A stretch of DNA of 64,000 bases from JAQGMJ01 sp036498945 (GTDB lineage Bacteria; Pseudomonadota; Gammaproteobacteria; Burkholderiales; JAEUOS01): contig DASYEQ010000116.1 of assembly GCA_036498945.1 (NCBI GenBank), forward strand, positions 1-64,000, given 5' to 3'. The number at the start of each line of letters is the position of its first letter. Positions within the stretch are counted from its first letter, which is position 1. Made by a program: the position numbers and the translations under genes. The notes under the pieces are model-generated. The model worked only from the letters and a program-made list of their open reading frames with translations, made no database searches and had not been told where the DNA came from. Positions 53,232 to 61,865 of this stretch are shown piece by piece.

Positions 53232-54341
53232 TTACGTGCCCAGAGCGGCGGCAATCGCCGCAATGCGCGCCGCCTGCAGCGCGGCGTTGATCGCCTGCGG
53301 GTTCGGCTGGGTACGCGCGATCTCGCCTGCGTTGATGCCGCGCACGGCATCCAGCGCCAGGCGCAGGCGGCGCGTGCCTTCCGTGTAGTCCTCGCCGCGC
53401 GCCCCTTCCGCATAGGCCTGGGCCACCTGCACCAGCAGCAGAAAACGCTCCGGCTGGCGCAGGCCGTCGCATCGCTGCACCAGCCCTGCCAGCCCGGCGG
53501 CGTCGAGTGCGGCAGCGCGCGCGAAATCGTCGGCGTTGCGCGCAACAATCAGCGCAAGGTCGCGGCAGTCGGCCGGCACGCGAATGCGCTCGCTGAGTTT
53601 TTGCACCCCGGCCTCACCCAGCGCAGCCGCGCAGGCGGCGTAGCGTACGGTCAGCGGTGCGTCTTGCCGCGCGGCCCAGGCAAGCGCGCGCATGTTCGGC
53701 GCATCCGCCACCCAGGGCTCCAGTTCAGGCAAGGCGCGCTTGAGCGCCCCACTGTCTTCGAGCACCGCGAACATGCGCACCGGGTCGGCCTCCATCAGGC
53801 CGCGCGACACTTCCTGCCAGACGCGCTCAGGCACCAGGGCATCGACTTCGCCGTCGGCCGTCATGCGCCGCATCAGCGCCAGGGTCTCGGGTGCGACTGC
53901 AAAACCAAAACGTGCGGCAAAGCGCGCCCCGCGCAATATGCGCACCGGGTCTTCGGCAAAGGCCTCGCCGACGTGGCGCAAGAGGCGCGACTTGAGATCG
54001 GCCTGGCCATGGTAGGGATCGACAACCACGCCGCTTTCGTCGCGCGCCATCGCGTTGATGGTGAAGTCGCGCCGCGCCAGGTCCTCTTCCAGCGTGACCG
54101 TGGGCTCGGTATGGAACACGAAGCCCTGGTAGCCGGGCGCGGTCTTGCGCTCGGTGCGCGCAAGCGCGTATTCCTCGTGGGTCTGCGGATGCAGGAAGAC
54201 CGGAAAGTCCTTGCCCACCGGCTTGTAGCCCCGGGCGATCAATGCATCCGGCGTGGCGCCGACCACCACGTAGTCGCGGTCCACCGTTTCGCGCCCGAGC
54301 AGGGCGTCGCGCACCGAGCCGCCGACCTGGTAGATCTTCAT
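53232..54341 (-). CDS. cca: tRNA nucleotidyltransferase (CCA-adding enzyme)
   Basis: 369 residues. The nucleotidyltransferase head has GGSVRDALLG and the catalytic D21-x-D23, then RRDFTINAMA and ILRGARFAARFGF. It adds or repairs the 3' CCA of tRNAs. The E. coli enzyme (412 residues) carries a C-terminal HD phosphohydrolase domain. I see no HD pair here, and the protein is shorter, so it is probably the nuclease-free form. The ATG overlaps the GST stop by 4 bp (ATGA). Confidence 0.9.
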   Translation of the reverse strand: MKIYQVGGSVRDALLGRETVDRDYVVVGATPDALIARGYKPVGKDFPVFLHPQTHEEYALARTERKTAPGYQGFVFHTEPTVTLEEDLARRDFTINAMARDESGVVVDPYHGQADLKSRLLRHVGEAFAEDPVRILRGARFAARFGFAVAPETLALMRRMTADGEVDALVPERVWQEVSRGLMEADPVRMFAVLEDSGALKRALPELEPWVADAPNMRALAWAARQDAPLTVRYAACAAALGEAGVQKLSERIRVPADCRDLALIVARNADDFARAAALDAAGLAGLVQRCDGLRQPERFLLLVQVAQAYAEGARGEDYTEGTRRLRLALDAVRGINAGEIARTQPNPQAINAALQAARIAAIAAALGT

Positions 54342-54988
54342 TGGTAGATGTCGTCGTAGCTGGCCAGCGGGTGCGGCTCGGCAGCGGCTTCGCGCGCCAG
54401 TTTCACTAGCGCCGGCGTGGCGAGCATGGTGTCCTGGTATTGCCGGGCCGGGCCGTCCGTCGTCACACCGTAGGTTTGCAGGCGGAACACCACTGGCGCG
54501 TACATGGCGTCGGCAATGCCGAATGCGCCGAACAGGTAGGGGCCGCCGGAGCGCGCCAGGCACTCGCTCCAGATCGTGCAAAGGCGCGCCAGATCAGCCG
54601 CCGCCGCTTCATTCATGCCCTTGCCCGGATAGCGATTGCGGATGTTCATCGGCATGCGCCCGCGCAGGCCTTCGAAGCTGGAATGCATTTCCGCGCTGAT
54701 GGAACGCGCGCGGGCGCGGTCTTTGACGTCGCCCGGCCAGAGGTTCTTCTCGGGAAATTTTTCCGCCAGGTACTCGCAGATCGCCAGCGAGTCATGCACC
54801 GCAAGGTCGCCGTCGATCAGCACCGGCACGGTGCCGGAAGGCGAGTAGCGCGCGATGTTTGCCTTGGTATCGGGCTCGCGCAGCCATACCTGGATTTCCT
54901 CGAAGGCAATGCCGGCCTGGGTCATCAGGATCCACGGACGCATGGACCAGGAAGAATAATTTTTGTCGGCGATGACGAGCTTGAGCAT
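54338..54988 (-). CDS. Glutathione S-transferase family protein
   Basis: 216 residues. The N-terminal domain has NYSSWSMRPWILMTQAGIAF with the likely catalytic Ser in SSWSMRPW, then PSGTVPVLIDGD and VHDSLAICEYLAEKFP. The type is close to E. coli YfcF-like or Zeta-type enzymes. It is translationally coupled to cca. Confidence 0.85.
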   Translation of the reverse strand: MLKLVIADKNYSSWSMRPWILMTQAGIAFEEIQVWLREPDTKANIARYSPSGTVPVLIDGDLAVHDSLAICEYLAEKFPEKNLWPGDVKDRARARSISAEMHSSFEGLRGRMPMNIRNRYPGKGMNEAAAADLARLCTIWSECLARSGGPYLFGAFGIADAMYAPVVFRLQTYGVTTDGPARQYQDTMLATPALVKLAREAAAEPHPLASYDDIYQ

Positions 54989-55097
54989 GGCGCGGGCGTT
55001 GATCGGTAAATGGCGGAACAGGCGCCATTATGCCGCCACACCCGGCCGCGCCCCGGCTGGGCACTTCGCTTGCGTACGCCGCCGTCGCGGCCGGTAC

Positions 55098-56069
55098 CTA
55101 ACGCCCCGCGTTATCCCGATAGCGCGACAGCCGTGCGCGCGGATTGGCGCCCGCCAGGTATTGCGGCACTTCGGCATCCATGGTCACCGGGTGCACGCCC
55201 AGCTCCGGCGCGATGGCGCCTTGCATCACGTTGTCGACCTTCAGGCTGTCGAGATTGTCGCGGGTGAGCGGCGGGCTGGGCAGGAATTCCATCAGCCAGG
55301 CCTGGAGGTAGGCCAGGCCTGTGGGCAAGGGCAGCACGGCGGCGGGGTGGCCGGCGGCCTGGCCGGCGTATTCGACCAGCTGGCGCAGGGTGTAGACCAG
55401 GGGGCCAGCGAGGTCGTAGGTGTGGCCGAAGGTGGCGCGGTTGTCCAGCGCGTTCACTGCCGCCTGCGCCACGTCGTCGACCCAGATGGGCTGCAGTTTG
55501 GCTTCCGCCCGCCCGAGCGGGAACAGCGGGAAATAGGCCTGCAAGCGGGCAAACAGGTTGAGGAATTTGTCGTCCTGGCCGAACACGACAGAGGGGCGGA
55601 ACACGGTGACGGCGATCTGGTCCGGGTATTCCTGGGTGGCGGTGTGCACTTCGGCTTCGCCTGCCGCCTTGGAGCGCAGGTACATCGAAGGCGCCTTTCC
55701 GCTGGCGCCCATGGCGCTGAAATGCAGCAGGCGCGGCACGCCGGCGGCGACGCAGTCCTGGGCGACGGCGCGCGGCAGGTCGACGTGCGCGGCCTTGAAT
55801 TGCGGGCCGTAGGGGTCGCCGCCGCGGCTGGCCAATGTGCCGACGAGGTTGATCACCGCGTCGCGCCCCTGAACTAAGCGCGCGAGCTGGTTGCGGTCGT
55901 AGACGTCGGCCTGCACCACCTCCACCGTCGGCAACAGGATCAGGCGCTTGGCCCGCTCGCGATTGCGCGTAGCCACGGTGACCGCGACTTCGTTGGCGGT
56001 AAGAATGCGGGCGATGGCCGAACCGATCAGGCCGCTGCCCCCGATGAGCAGGACGTTACGCGTTTGCAT
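55098..56069 (-). CDS. NDUFA9-like NAD(P)-binding epimerase-fold protein
   Basis: 323 residues. The Rossmann motif LLIGGSGLIGSAIARIL starts near residue 6, and the atypical short-chain dehydrogenase fold of the complex I NDUFA9 family follows (RPSVVFGQDDKFLNLFARLQ). The bacterial role is not defined; a quinone- or lipid-linked reductase is possible. It is in the slt - NDUFA9-like - GST - cca block. Confidence 0.83.
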   Translation of the reverse strand: MQTRNVLLIGGSGLIGSAIARILTANEVAVTVATRNRERAKRLILLPTVEVVQADVYDRNQLARLVQGRDAVINLVGTLASRGGDPYGPQFKAAHVDLPRAVAQDCVAAGVPRLLHFSAMGASGKAPSMYLRSKAAGEAEVHTATQEYPDQIAVTVFRPSVVFGQDDKFLNLFARLQAYFPLFPLGRAEAKLQPIWVDDVAQAAVNALDNRATFGHTYDLAGPLVYTLRQLVEYAGQAAGHPAAVLPLPTGLAYLQAWLMEFLPSPPLTRDNLDSLKVDNVMQGAIAPELGVHPVTMDAEVPQYLAGANPRARLSRYRDNAGR

Positions 56070-56174
56070 GACAGTCTTGGGGCGGGGAGGGGTCAGGCCA
56101 TTCTACCGGCCCGGCCCGCCCTTGTGTGTCAGCGGCGCGCCTACGTCGCCCCAGCGGCGACGGACGCCGGCCCG

Positions 56175-58172
56175 TCAGGGCATATCGACCGGCTTTTCCT
56201 CGGGCAGGCGCGCCGGCACCGGCGGCAGGCGGTCCTTGATCGAGGCCGGCTTGCCGGTGAACAGCGCCTGGTAGATGACGGCGTTGCTGATCACCTTCTT
56301 GACGTAGTCGCGCGTCTCGTTGAGCGGAATCGTCTCGGCGAACACCGCCGCTTCCATCGGCTTGACGTCGCGCCAGCGGCGCGGGCGGCCGGGGCCGGCG
56401 TTGTACGCGGCGGAAGCGAGGGCCTGGTGGTCGAACAGCTCGTCCAGCACCATCTTCAGGTAGTTGGTGCCGAGGGTGAGGTTGGTGCCGAGGTCGTTCA
56501 CCTGAGCCGGCTGGAAGTCGGTCATGCCGATCTTTTTCGCCACCCAGCGCGCGGTGGCGGGCATCAGCTGCATCAGGCCGGAGGCGCCGACGCCGGAGCG
56601 CGCGTCGGTGATGAAGCGGCTTTCCTGGCGCATCAGGCCGTAGACCCAGGCGTCGTCCAGGCCCACCGCCTCGGCCTGCGTCTTCACCTCTTCCAGGTGC
56701 GGCGAGAGATAACGCAGGGTGAAGTCGTGCAGGGCGACGGTCTTGTCGGCGGTGTTGATGGCGCGGTCGGGCAGGCCGTTGATGCGCCCGAGCGTGGCCA
56801 CGGCGAGCAACTGCTTGTCGTCCAGGCGCTGGATGCAGAAGTTCCACTCGCGGCTGGCTTCCGGGCGCAGGCCGATGCGGTAGAGGTTGAGGGCGCGCAC
56901 GAAGCAGGGTTCGCGGCCCATCGCGTCCACCTCTTCCTTGGTCGGCTTGTAGCCGACCGGCGGGATCACGGTGACGCGGCCCAGTTCAGCGGCGGCGAGC
57001 TGCCCGTAGAAGCTGTATTCGCCGGCAATCGACTCGAACAGCTGCTTGGCATCTTCCGGCTTGCCTTCTTCCTTCAGGCCGCGCGCCAGCCAGTAGGTCC
57101 AGGTGGAGTCGCGCCGCGTTTCGGCGGACATGCCGCGGATGGCGTGGCGCGTCATCTTCCAGTCGCGCGCGCGCAAGGCGGCGCGCGCCTCCCATTGCAG
57201 GTATTCATCGGGCAGCTGGATTTCCTTGGCCTCGCCGAACCACTTCACCGCATCCGGAATCAGGCGCTTGGCGCCCCAGTAACCGACCACCGCCCAGCCC
57301 CACTGCCGCTCGGACTCGAGGAAAGGCTTCTTGTCTTCGCCGGTCCAGTAGGCGGCAGCAGCGCGCGGGTCGCTTTGCGCCAGGCGCGACAGCGCCAGCA
57401 AGGTCAGCTCGCGCTCGCGGCGGGTGCTGTGGTCGGACTTGCGCTTGAGGAACTTGTCCGGCTGCTTGTACAGCGCTTCGAGGGTCTTGGCGTCCACCGA
57501 CTGCGAGTCCGGCAGGTAGCCGGCGGTGCGCTGCAGCGCCGGCAACAGGCCGTTGTCGGCCAGCACGCGCATGCGGTCCCACACCTGGCGGTCGGTGATG
57601 CGTGCGGCGTTGATCAGGGTCTCGGCCATGGTGGTGCAGCCGTCGCCCAGCTCGCGCGGCGAGAGGTACAGGCGCATCGCCTCGCGCAGGGTCGCTTCAT
57701 CCCGGCTGTTCATGATCACGCGATGCAGGGCGGCGTAACACTGGATTTCGGGATCGTCGTTGAACACCAGCTTGCCGCGCTCGGCCTCGAACTGGTCCCA
57801 CTCGCGCTTGCGGCCGAGCAGCTTGACCCAGTCGGTGCGCGCGCGCTCGGCGAGGTAGGTCTTGTCGTACTTGCCGAGGAAGCTCAAGTAGTCGCTGTCG
57901 TCCGGGTCGGAATAGCGGCCGGCGCGCCCGGCCAGCAGCATCCAGTAGGCGCCGTAGACCTCCATCGGCGTGCCTTGCAAGACGGCAGCGGCCTTGGCCA
58001 GGCGATCGCGGTTGCCGGCGCGCAGGGCGTCGCGCGCGGCCATCAGGGCGGCGTCGGGGTCGGTGGGAACGGGAGGTTCGGCGGCGGGACGCCGGGGCGC
58101 GGCCAGGGCACATTGGCCCACCAGCGCCAAGGCGACAAACGCACGGGCGCAAAAGCTAGTCAGGCGGAACAT
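56175..58172 (-). CDS. slt: Soluble lytic murein transglycosylase
   Basis: 665 residues, the usual Slt70 size. It has a signal peptide (FVALALVGQCALA), a long superhelical U-domain to about residue 490, and a C-terminal lysozyme-like domain with catalytic Glu in MRQESRF (about 514), GASGLMQLMPATARWVAKKI and AYNAGPGR. It cleaves peptidoglycan glycan strands to 1,6-anhydro products in the periplasm. An alternative start at 58196 adds eight residues. It is divergent from the 5-FCL gene. Confidence 0.92.
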   Translation of the reverse strand: MFRLTSFCARAFVALALVGQCALAAPRRPAAEPPVPTDPDAALMAARDALRAGNRDRLAKAAAVLQGTPMEVYGAYWMLLAGRAGRYSDPDDSDYLSFLGKYDKTYLAERARTDWVKLLGRKREWDQFEAERGKLVFNDDPEIQCYAALHRVIMNSRDEATLREAMRLYLSPRELGDGCTTMAETLINAARITDRQVWDRMRVLADNGLLPALQRTAGYLPDSQSVDAKTLEALYKQPDKFLKRKSDHSTRRERELTLLALSRLAQSDPRAAAAYWTGEDKKPFLESERQWGWAVVGYWGAKRLIPDAVKWFGEAKEIQLPDEYLQWEARAALRARDWKMTRHAIRGMSAETRRDSTWTYWLARGLKEEGKPEDAKQLFESIAGEYSFYGQLAAAELGRVTVIPPVGYKPTKEEVDAMGREPCFVRALNLYRIGLRPEASREWNFCIQRLDDKQLLAVATLGRINGLPDRAINTADKTVALHDFTLRYLSPHLEEVKTQAEAVGLDDAWVYGLMRQESRFITDARSGVGASGLMQLMPATARWVAKKIGMTDFQPAQVNDLGTNLTLGTNYLKMVLDELFDHQALASAAYNAGPGRPRRWRDVKPMEAAVFAETIPLNETRDYVKKVISNAVIYQALFTGKPASIKDRLPPVPARLPEEKPVDMP

Positions 58173-58342
58173 GACGCTACTGTATCGCAAACTCATTGAC
58201 CTTCGCCCTTGCGCAAGGGACGAATTTTTCTTCACAATCGGCGCTCCCTTCCCGTGCGCTCCGGAATCCGCAGGCAAAGCAACGCACAATAATGCCCGCG
58301 AACCGCGCCCCACCTCCCCTTAACGACCCAATCCGCAAACCG

Positions 58343-58927
58343 ATGACCATGGACGAAAACCTGTCCGCCCGCCGTGCCGGCTGGCGCCGTGAGATGCTGG
58401 CGCGCCGCGAACACATGCCCGCCGAAGCCCGCGCCGCGGCGGACGCCGCCCTCAACGCCCAGTTGCGCGAGCTGCTGGCGCCGCTTAACGGCGTTCTCTG
58501 CTTCACCTGGCCGATCAAAAGCGAATTCGACGCCCGCCCCCTGATCACCGAGTGGCTCGCCGCCAACAGCGACCGGCGCGCCGTGCTGCCGGTGGTGATG
58601 AAGCGCCACACGCCGCTGCAATTCCGCGCCTGGGCGCCCGGCACGCGCATGCGCGCCGCCGGCTTCGGCACTTCCGTGCCCGACGAAGGCGACTGGCTCA
58701 CGCCCGAGACCCTGCTGATCCCCCTGGTCGGCTACGACCGCGGCGGCTTCCGCCTGGGCTACGGCGGCGGCTACTACGACCGTACGCTGGCCACGCTGAA
58801 TCCGCAGCCCTACAAGCTCGGCGTCGCCTATTTCGACTGCGCCCTCGACACCATCGAGCCGCAGGATCACGACATCCGCATGGACACGCTGGTCACCGAA
58901 CGCGGCGTCACGCACTTCAACAAGTAA
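58343..58927 (+). CDS. 5-formyltetrahydrofolate cyclo-ligase
   Basis: About 194 residues. The C-terminal family motif GYDRGGFRLGYGGGYYDRTL binds ATP and folate; RAWAPGTRMRAAGFGTSVP and TLLIPLVG precede it. It converts 5-formyl-THF to 5,10-methenyl-THF with ATP. Starts at 58292, 58343 and 58349 are in frame and none has a good Shine-Dalgarno; 58343 (MTMDENLSARR) fits best. Confidence 0.9.
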   Translation: MTMDENLSARRAGWRREMLARREHMPAEARAAADAALNAQLRELLAPLNGVLCFTWPIKSEFDARPLITEWLAANSDRRAVLPVVMKRHTPLQFRAWAPGTRMRAAGFGTSVPDEGDWLTPETLLIPLVGYDRGGFRLGYGGGYYDRTLATLNPQPYKLGVAYFDCALDTIEPQDHDIRMDTLVTERGVTHFNK

Positions 58928-59228
58928 CGCGGCCCGCGCGAAGGCGACACCAACACGCAGCAACGCAACAAGACCGGTCACAAGTCGCCACGGAAATCTT
59001 TGCCGCTTTGCAGCAAACGCAAATACTTATAAGCATTTTGCGCCCGCATGCCCGCAAAGCCCTATTCAGCAAACACTGAATAGGCTTAGCATAGCGCCCA
59101 GAGGCGGACGATCGCACCGCAATGCTTTCCGGATGCACGAAGTTGCAGCAAAAAAGCATCCAGATCGCCGCATGCGACCGTAACCACATATCGAAAACCG
59201 CCTGCAATCGAGACCGAAGGAGGGCACT
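58928..59228 (+). other. 301-bp gap with one perfect hairpin
   Basis: CCTATTCAG (59061-59069) and CTGAATAGG (59076-59084) form a perfect 9-bp stem with a 6-base loop and no U tract, so it may be an operator for the downstream reductase-like gene. The flanking sequence contains an AT-rich patch (AAATACTTATAAGC) that could be its promoter. There is no coding sequence I can support. Confidence 0.45.
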
Positions 59229-60299
59229 ATGCCAACCCGCAATATCCTCATCATGGGCGCGAGCTATGGTTCACTGCTCGGCGCCAAGCTGGCGCTCGCC
59301 GGCCATAACGTCACGCTCGTCTGCCTGCCGGCCGAAGCCGACCTGATCAACAAGGACGGCGCGCACATCCGCATGCCGATCCGCGGCAGGGAGGGGCTGG
59401 TGCAGATCGACACCAGCAAAGCCCCTGGCAAGCTCACCGCCACCGGCACCGAAGGCGTCAAGCCCGGCAGCTACGATCTGATCGGCCTGGCGATGCAGGA
59501 GCCGCAATACAGAAGCCCCGGCGTGCGCGAGCTGCTCGATGCGGTGGCGAAATCGCGCGTGCCCTGCATGTCGATCATGAACATGCCGCCGCTGCCCTAT
59601 GTCGCGCGCATTCCCGGCGTCGATGTGAACAGCCTGCGCGACTGCTATACCGATGCCAGCGTGTGGGACAACTTCGACCCCGGCACCCTGACCCTGTGCA
59701 GCCCCGACCCGCAAGCCTTCCGTCCCCCGGAAGAGCCGGTCAACGTGCTGCAGGTGCGCCTGGCCACCAACTTCAAGTGCGCCCGCTTCGACAATCCCGA
59801 CCACACCGCCATGCTGCGCGAACTGGAAAAGGACATCGAAGCCATCCGCTTTGACGTCGGCGGCGAAAAAATCGAACTCCCGGTGAAGCTGCGCGCCCAC
59901 GACTCCATCTTCGTGCCGCTCGCCAAGTGGGCCATGCTGATGGCCGGCAACTACCGCTGCATCACCGAAGGCGAGCCGCGCCCGATCAAGGACGCCGTGC
60001 ACGGCAACCTCGAAGAGTCGCGCACCGTCTACAACTGGGTGGTGCAACTGTGCGTCAAGCTCGGCGCCGACGAAAAAGACCTGGTGCCCTTCGACAAATA
60101 CGCCGAAGCCGCCAAGTGGCTGGGCGCGCCCTCATCCGCCGCCCGCGCGGTGGCCGCCGGCATGCCCAACATCGAGCGCGTCGACCGCCTGGTGCAATCG
60201 CTCGCCAAGCAAAAGGGCATGCGCCTCGACGCGCTGGACAACATCGTTGCCTTAGTCGACAAAAAGCTCGAGCAAAACCGCGCCAAGGCGAAGAAGTAG
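59229..60299 (+). CDS. Ketopantoate-reductase-like NAD(P)-binding protein
   Basis: 356 residues. The N-terminus is Rossmann-like (NILIMGASYGSLLGAKLALA), but its glycine spacing (GASYGSLLG) differs from the GxGxxG of the enzyme at 8153. The central part matches the ketopantoate reductase C-terminal domain only loosely (VPLAKWAMLMAGNYR). The C-terminus is a basic helical tail (KKLEQNRAKAKK). AAGGAGGG is ideally placed before the ATG. It is likely an oxidoreductase on a 2-oxo acid or opine-like substrate; the assignment to pantothenate synthesis is doubtful. Confidence 0.72.
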   Translation: MPTRNILIMGASYGSLLGAKLALAGHNVTLVCLPAEADLINKDGAHIRMPIRGREGLVQIDTSKAPGKLTATGTEGVKPGSYDLIGLAMQEPQYRSPGVRELLDAVAKSRVPCMSIMNMPPLPYVARIPGVDVNSLRDCYTDASVWDNFDPGTLTLCSPDPQAFRPPEEPVNVLQVRLATNFKCARFDNPDHTAMLRELEKDIEAIRFDVGGEKIELPVKLRAHDSIFVPLAKWAMLMAGNYRCITEGEPRPIKDAVHGNLEESRTVYNWVVQLCVKLGADEKDLVPFDKYAEAAKWLGAPSSAARAVAAGMPNIERVDRLVQSLAKQKGMRLDALDNIVALVDKKLEQNRAKAKK

Positions 60300-60336
60300 C
60301 CGCGGCGCCGGCCCCGATCGGGGCCAGGGAAGGAAT

Positions 60337-60385
60337 TTGGGGGCAGAGTCAATTTTCGTTTTTTGAAAATTGACTCTGCCCCCAA
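60337..60385. repeat. REP-like hairpin, copy 3
   Basis: Two perfect 21-base inverted arms (60337-60357 beginning TTGGGGGCAGAGTC, and 60365-60385) flank the loop GTTTTTT. It lies downstream of the reductase-like gene and 75 bp from the next copy, so the two form a pair as in BIMEs. It may also end transcription. Confidence 0.75.
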
Positions 60386-60460
60386 TATCCGGGTTGCGGA
60401 GTGCTTCAGCGCGCGCGCCACCAAACCTCACCGCACGTCACGCTTACCCCTAAAACGGAA

Positions 60461-60508
60461 CTGGGGTCAGAGCACTTTTGCCAACAGCGCAAAAGTGATC
60501 CGCCCCCA
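60461..60508. repeat. REP-like hairpin, copy 4 (mosaic arms)
   Basis: The left arm (60461-60481, CTGGGGTCAGAGCAC then TTTTGC) and right arm (60489-60508) pair with three mismatches. The left arm matches the GGGGTCAGAGCAC form, while the right arm reads as GGGGGCGGATCAC, the form seen at 41743. The two arms therefore look as if they came from different family members. Confidence 0.65.
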
Positions 60509-60540
60509 AATCCTGCGCCCTCCCTTATCGGAAACACCGC

Positions 60541-61533
60541 TCACTCAAACTTGATATTCGCGTCCTTGATGATCTTGCCCCACTTCACGATCTCGGTCTG
60601 GATGAAGCGCGAGAACTCTTCCGAGGTCCCGCCCAGCGGCTCGCCGCCGGTGAACACGATCTTCTCGCGCATCTCCGGTGTCTTCAGCGCCGCATTCACA
60701 TCCCGGTTCAGGCGCGCCACCACGTCCTTCGGCGTCTTCGCCGGCGCGAACAGGCCATACCAGTTGGTCGCCTCGAACCCCGGCAGCCCCTGCTCCGCCA
60801 CCGTCGGCACATCGGGCAACTGCACCGTGCGCTTCGGCGCCCCCACCGCGATCGCCCTAAGGCGCCCCGACTTCACATAAGTCAGCACCGTCGGCATGGT
60901 GTCGAAATTCACGTCCACCTGCCCGGCCATCAGGTCCACCACCGCCTGCCCGCTGCCCTTGTACGGCACGTGCAGCAGGTCCGCCCCGGTCGCCGCCTTC
61001 AGCATCTCGGTCGACAGATGCTGCACGCTGCCGTTGCCGGAAGAGGCATAGCGCAACTGATGCTGTTTCGACAACGCGACGAAGCTCTTCAAATCCGTCG
61101 CCTTCACCCCCGGATACAGGGACAACACCAGCGAGACCCGGTTCACCAGCGCGATCGGCGCGAAATCCCGCCCCGGGTTGTACGCCAGCTTCGGGTACAC
61201 ATAGCCCGCCACCACGTTCGAATTCGGCAGCCCCATCAGCAGCGTATACCCGTCCGGCTGCGCCTTCGCCACCAGTTCCGCGGCAATCGTCCCCGAAGCC
61301 CCCGGATGATTCTCCACCACGATCTGCTGGCCCAACAGCTCCGCCAGCTTGATGCCGATGATGCGCGCCGTCACATCCGTCCCGCCGCCCGGCGGAAACC
61401 CCGCGAGGATCTTCACCGGCCGGTTCGGATACGACTCCTGCGCCTGCCCGCCCGCCGCCCACCCCAACGCCAGCACCGCCAGCGCCACCCGCATGCTCCG
61501 CCTGAGGCGCACGCCTCGTCCCGTCACCATCAT
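60541..61533 (-). CDS. Bug-family TTT substrate-binding protein
   Basis: 330 residues. The signal peptide (RRSMRVALAVLALGWAAGG) has cleavage near AQA. Bug features are NRPVKILAGFPPGGGTDV, AQPDGYTLL, LAYNPGRDFAPI and HVPYKGSGQAV. It is a lone gene, with REP-like hairpins downstream and a divergent DHH gene upstream, so its substrate has no local context. The start is ATG 61533 or 61530. Confidence 0.87.
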   Translation of the reverse strand: MMVTGRGVRLRRSMRVALAVLALGWAAGGQAQESYPNRPVKILAGFPPGGGTDVTARIIGIKLAELLGQQIVVENHPGASGTIAAELVAKAQPDGYTLLMGLPNSNVVAGYVYPKLAYNPGRDFAPIALVNRVSLVLSLYPGVKATDLKSFVALSKQHQLRYASSGNGSVQHLSTEMLKAATGADLLHVPYKGSGQAVVDLMAGQVDVNFDTMPTVLTYVKSGRLRAIAVGAPKRTVQLPDVPTVAEQGLPGFEATNWYGLFAPAKTPKDVVARLNRDVNAALKTPEMREKIVFTGGEPLGGTSEEFSRFIQTEIVKWGKIIKDANIKFE

Positions 61534-61865
61534 GCCCTGTCTCCTGTCTCTATCGTTATTGCAGGTCCATGCCCGCCGCGCGCGCCTGCCTGCCCGCGCG
61601 CTGCCAGTGTAAGCCAACACGCCCGCCCCGCAAAACTTTTGCGCACCCGCCGCGCCCGCCAATTGATTTTTGCCTCCACTTGGCGCAAAGTGCAAACAGG
61701 TACCGGGTGCGCGCGGAGAGGCCGCGCCCGGCACCGCAACGCACTGCGCAACGCAGTCCGGCAACACGCGCAAGGCGTAACCACCTAACCCGTGGCGTTG
61801 CAAACGTAGTTTCGGCGCAGCACCCCCGCCCGCGAAAATGCGCGGCAAAACAGAAGGGAGGCCCC
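61534..61865. other. 332-bp divergent intergenic region, no clear motif
   Basis: It separates the lone Bug-protein gene from the DHH gene. The composition is C-rich, with short repeated CAACGCA units near 61735-61760. I see no strong palindrome or coding sequence. Confidence 0.4.

Noticed and set aside
56064..58199. 711-codon plus-strand open frame
   Set aside because: It is antisense to slt, whose catalytic motifs are intact.
58173..58342. 6S RNA (ssrS) next to the 5-formyltetrahydrofolate cyclo-ligase gene
   Set aside because: The gene pair is linked in some proteobacteria, but here the gap is short and I see no long closing stem with a central bubble.
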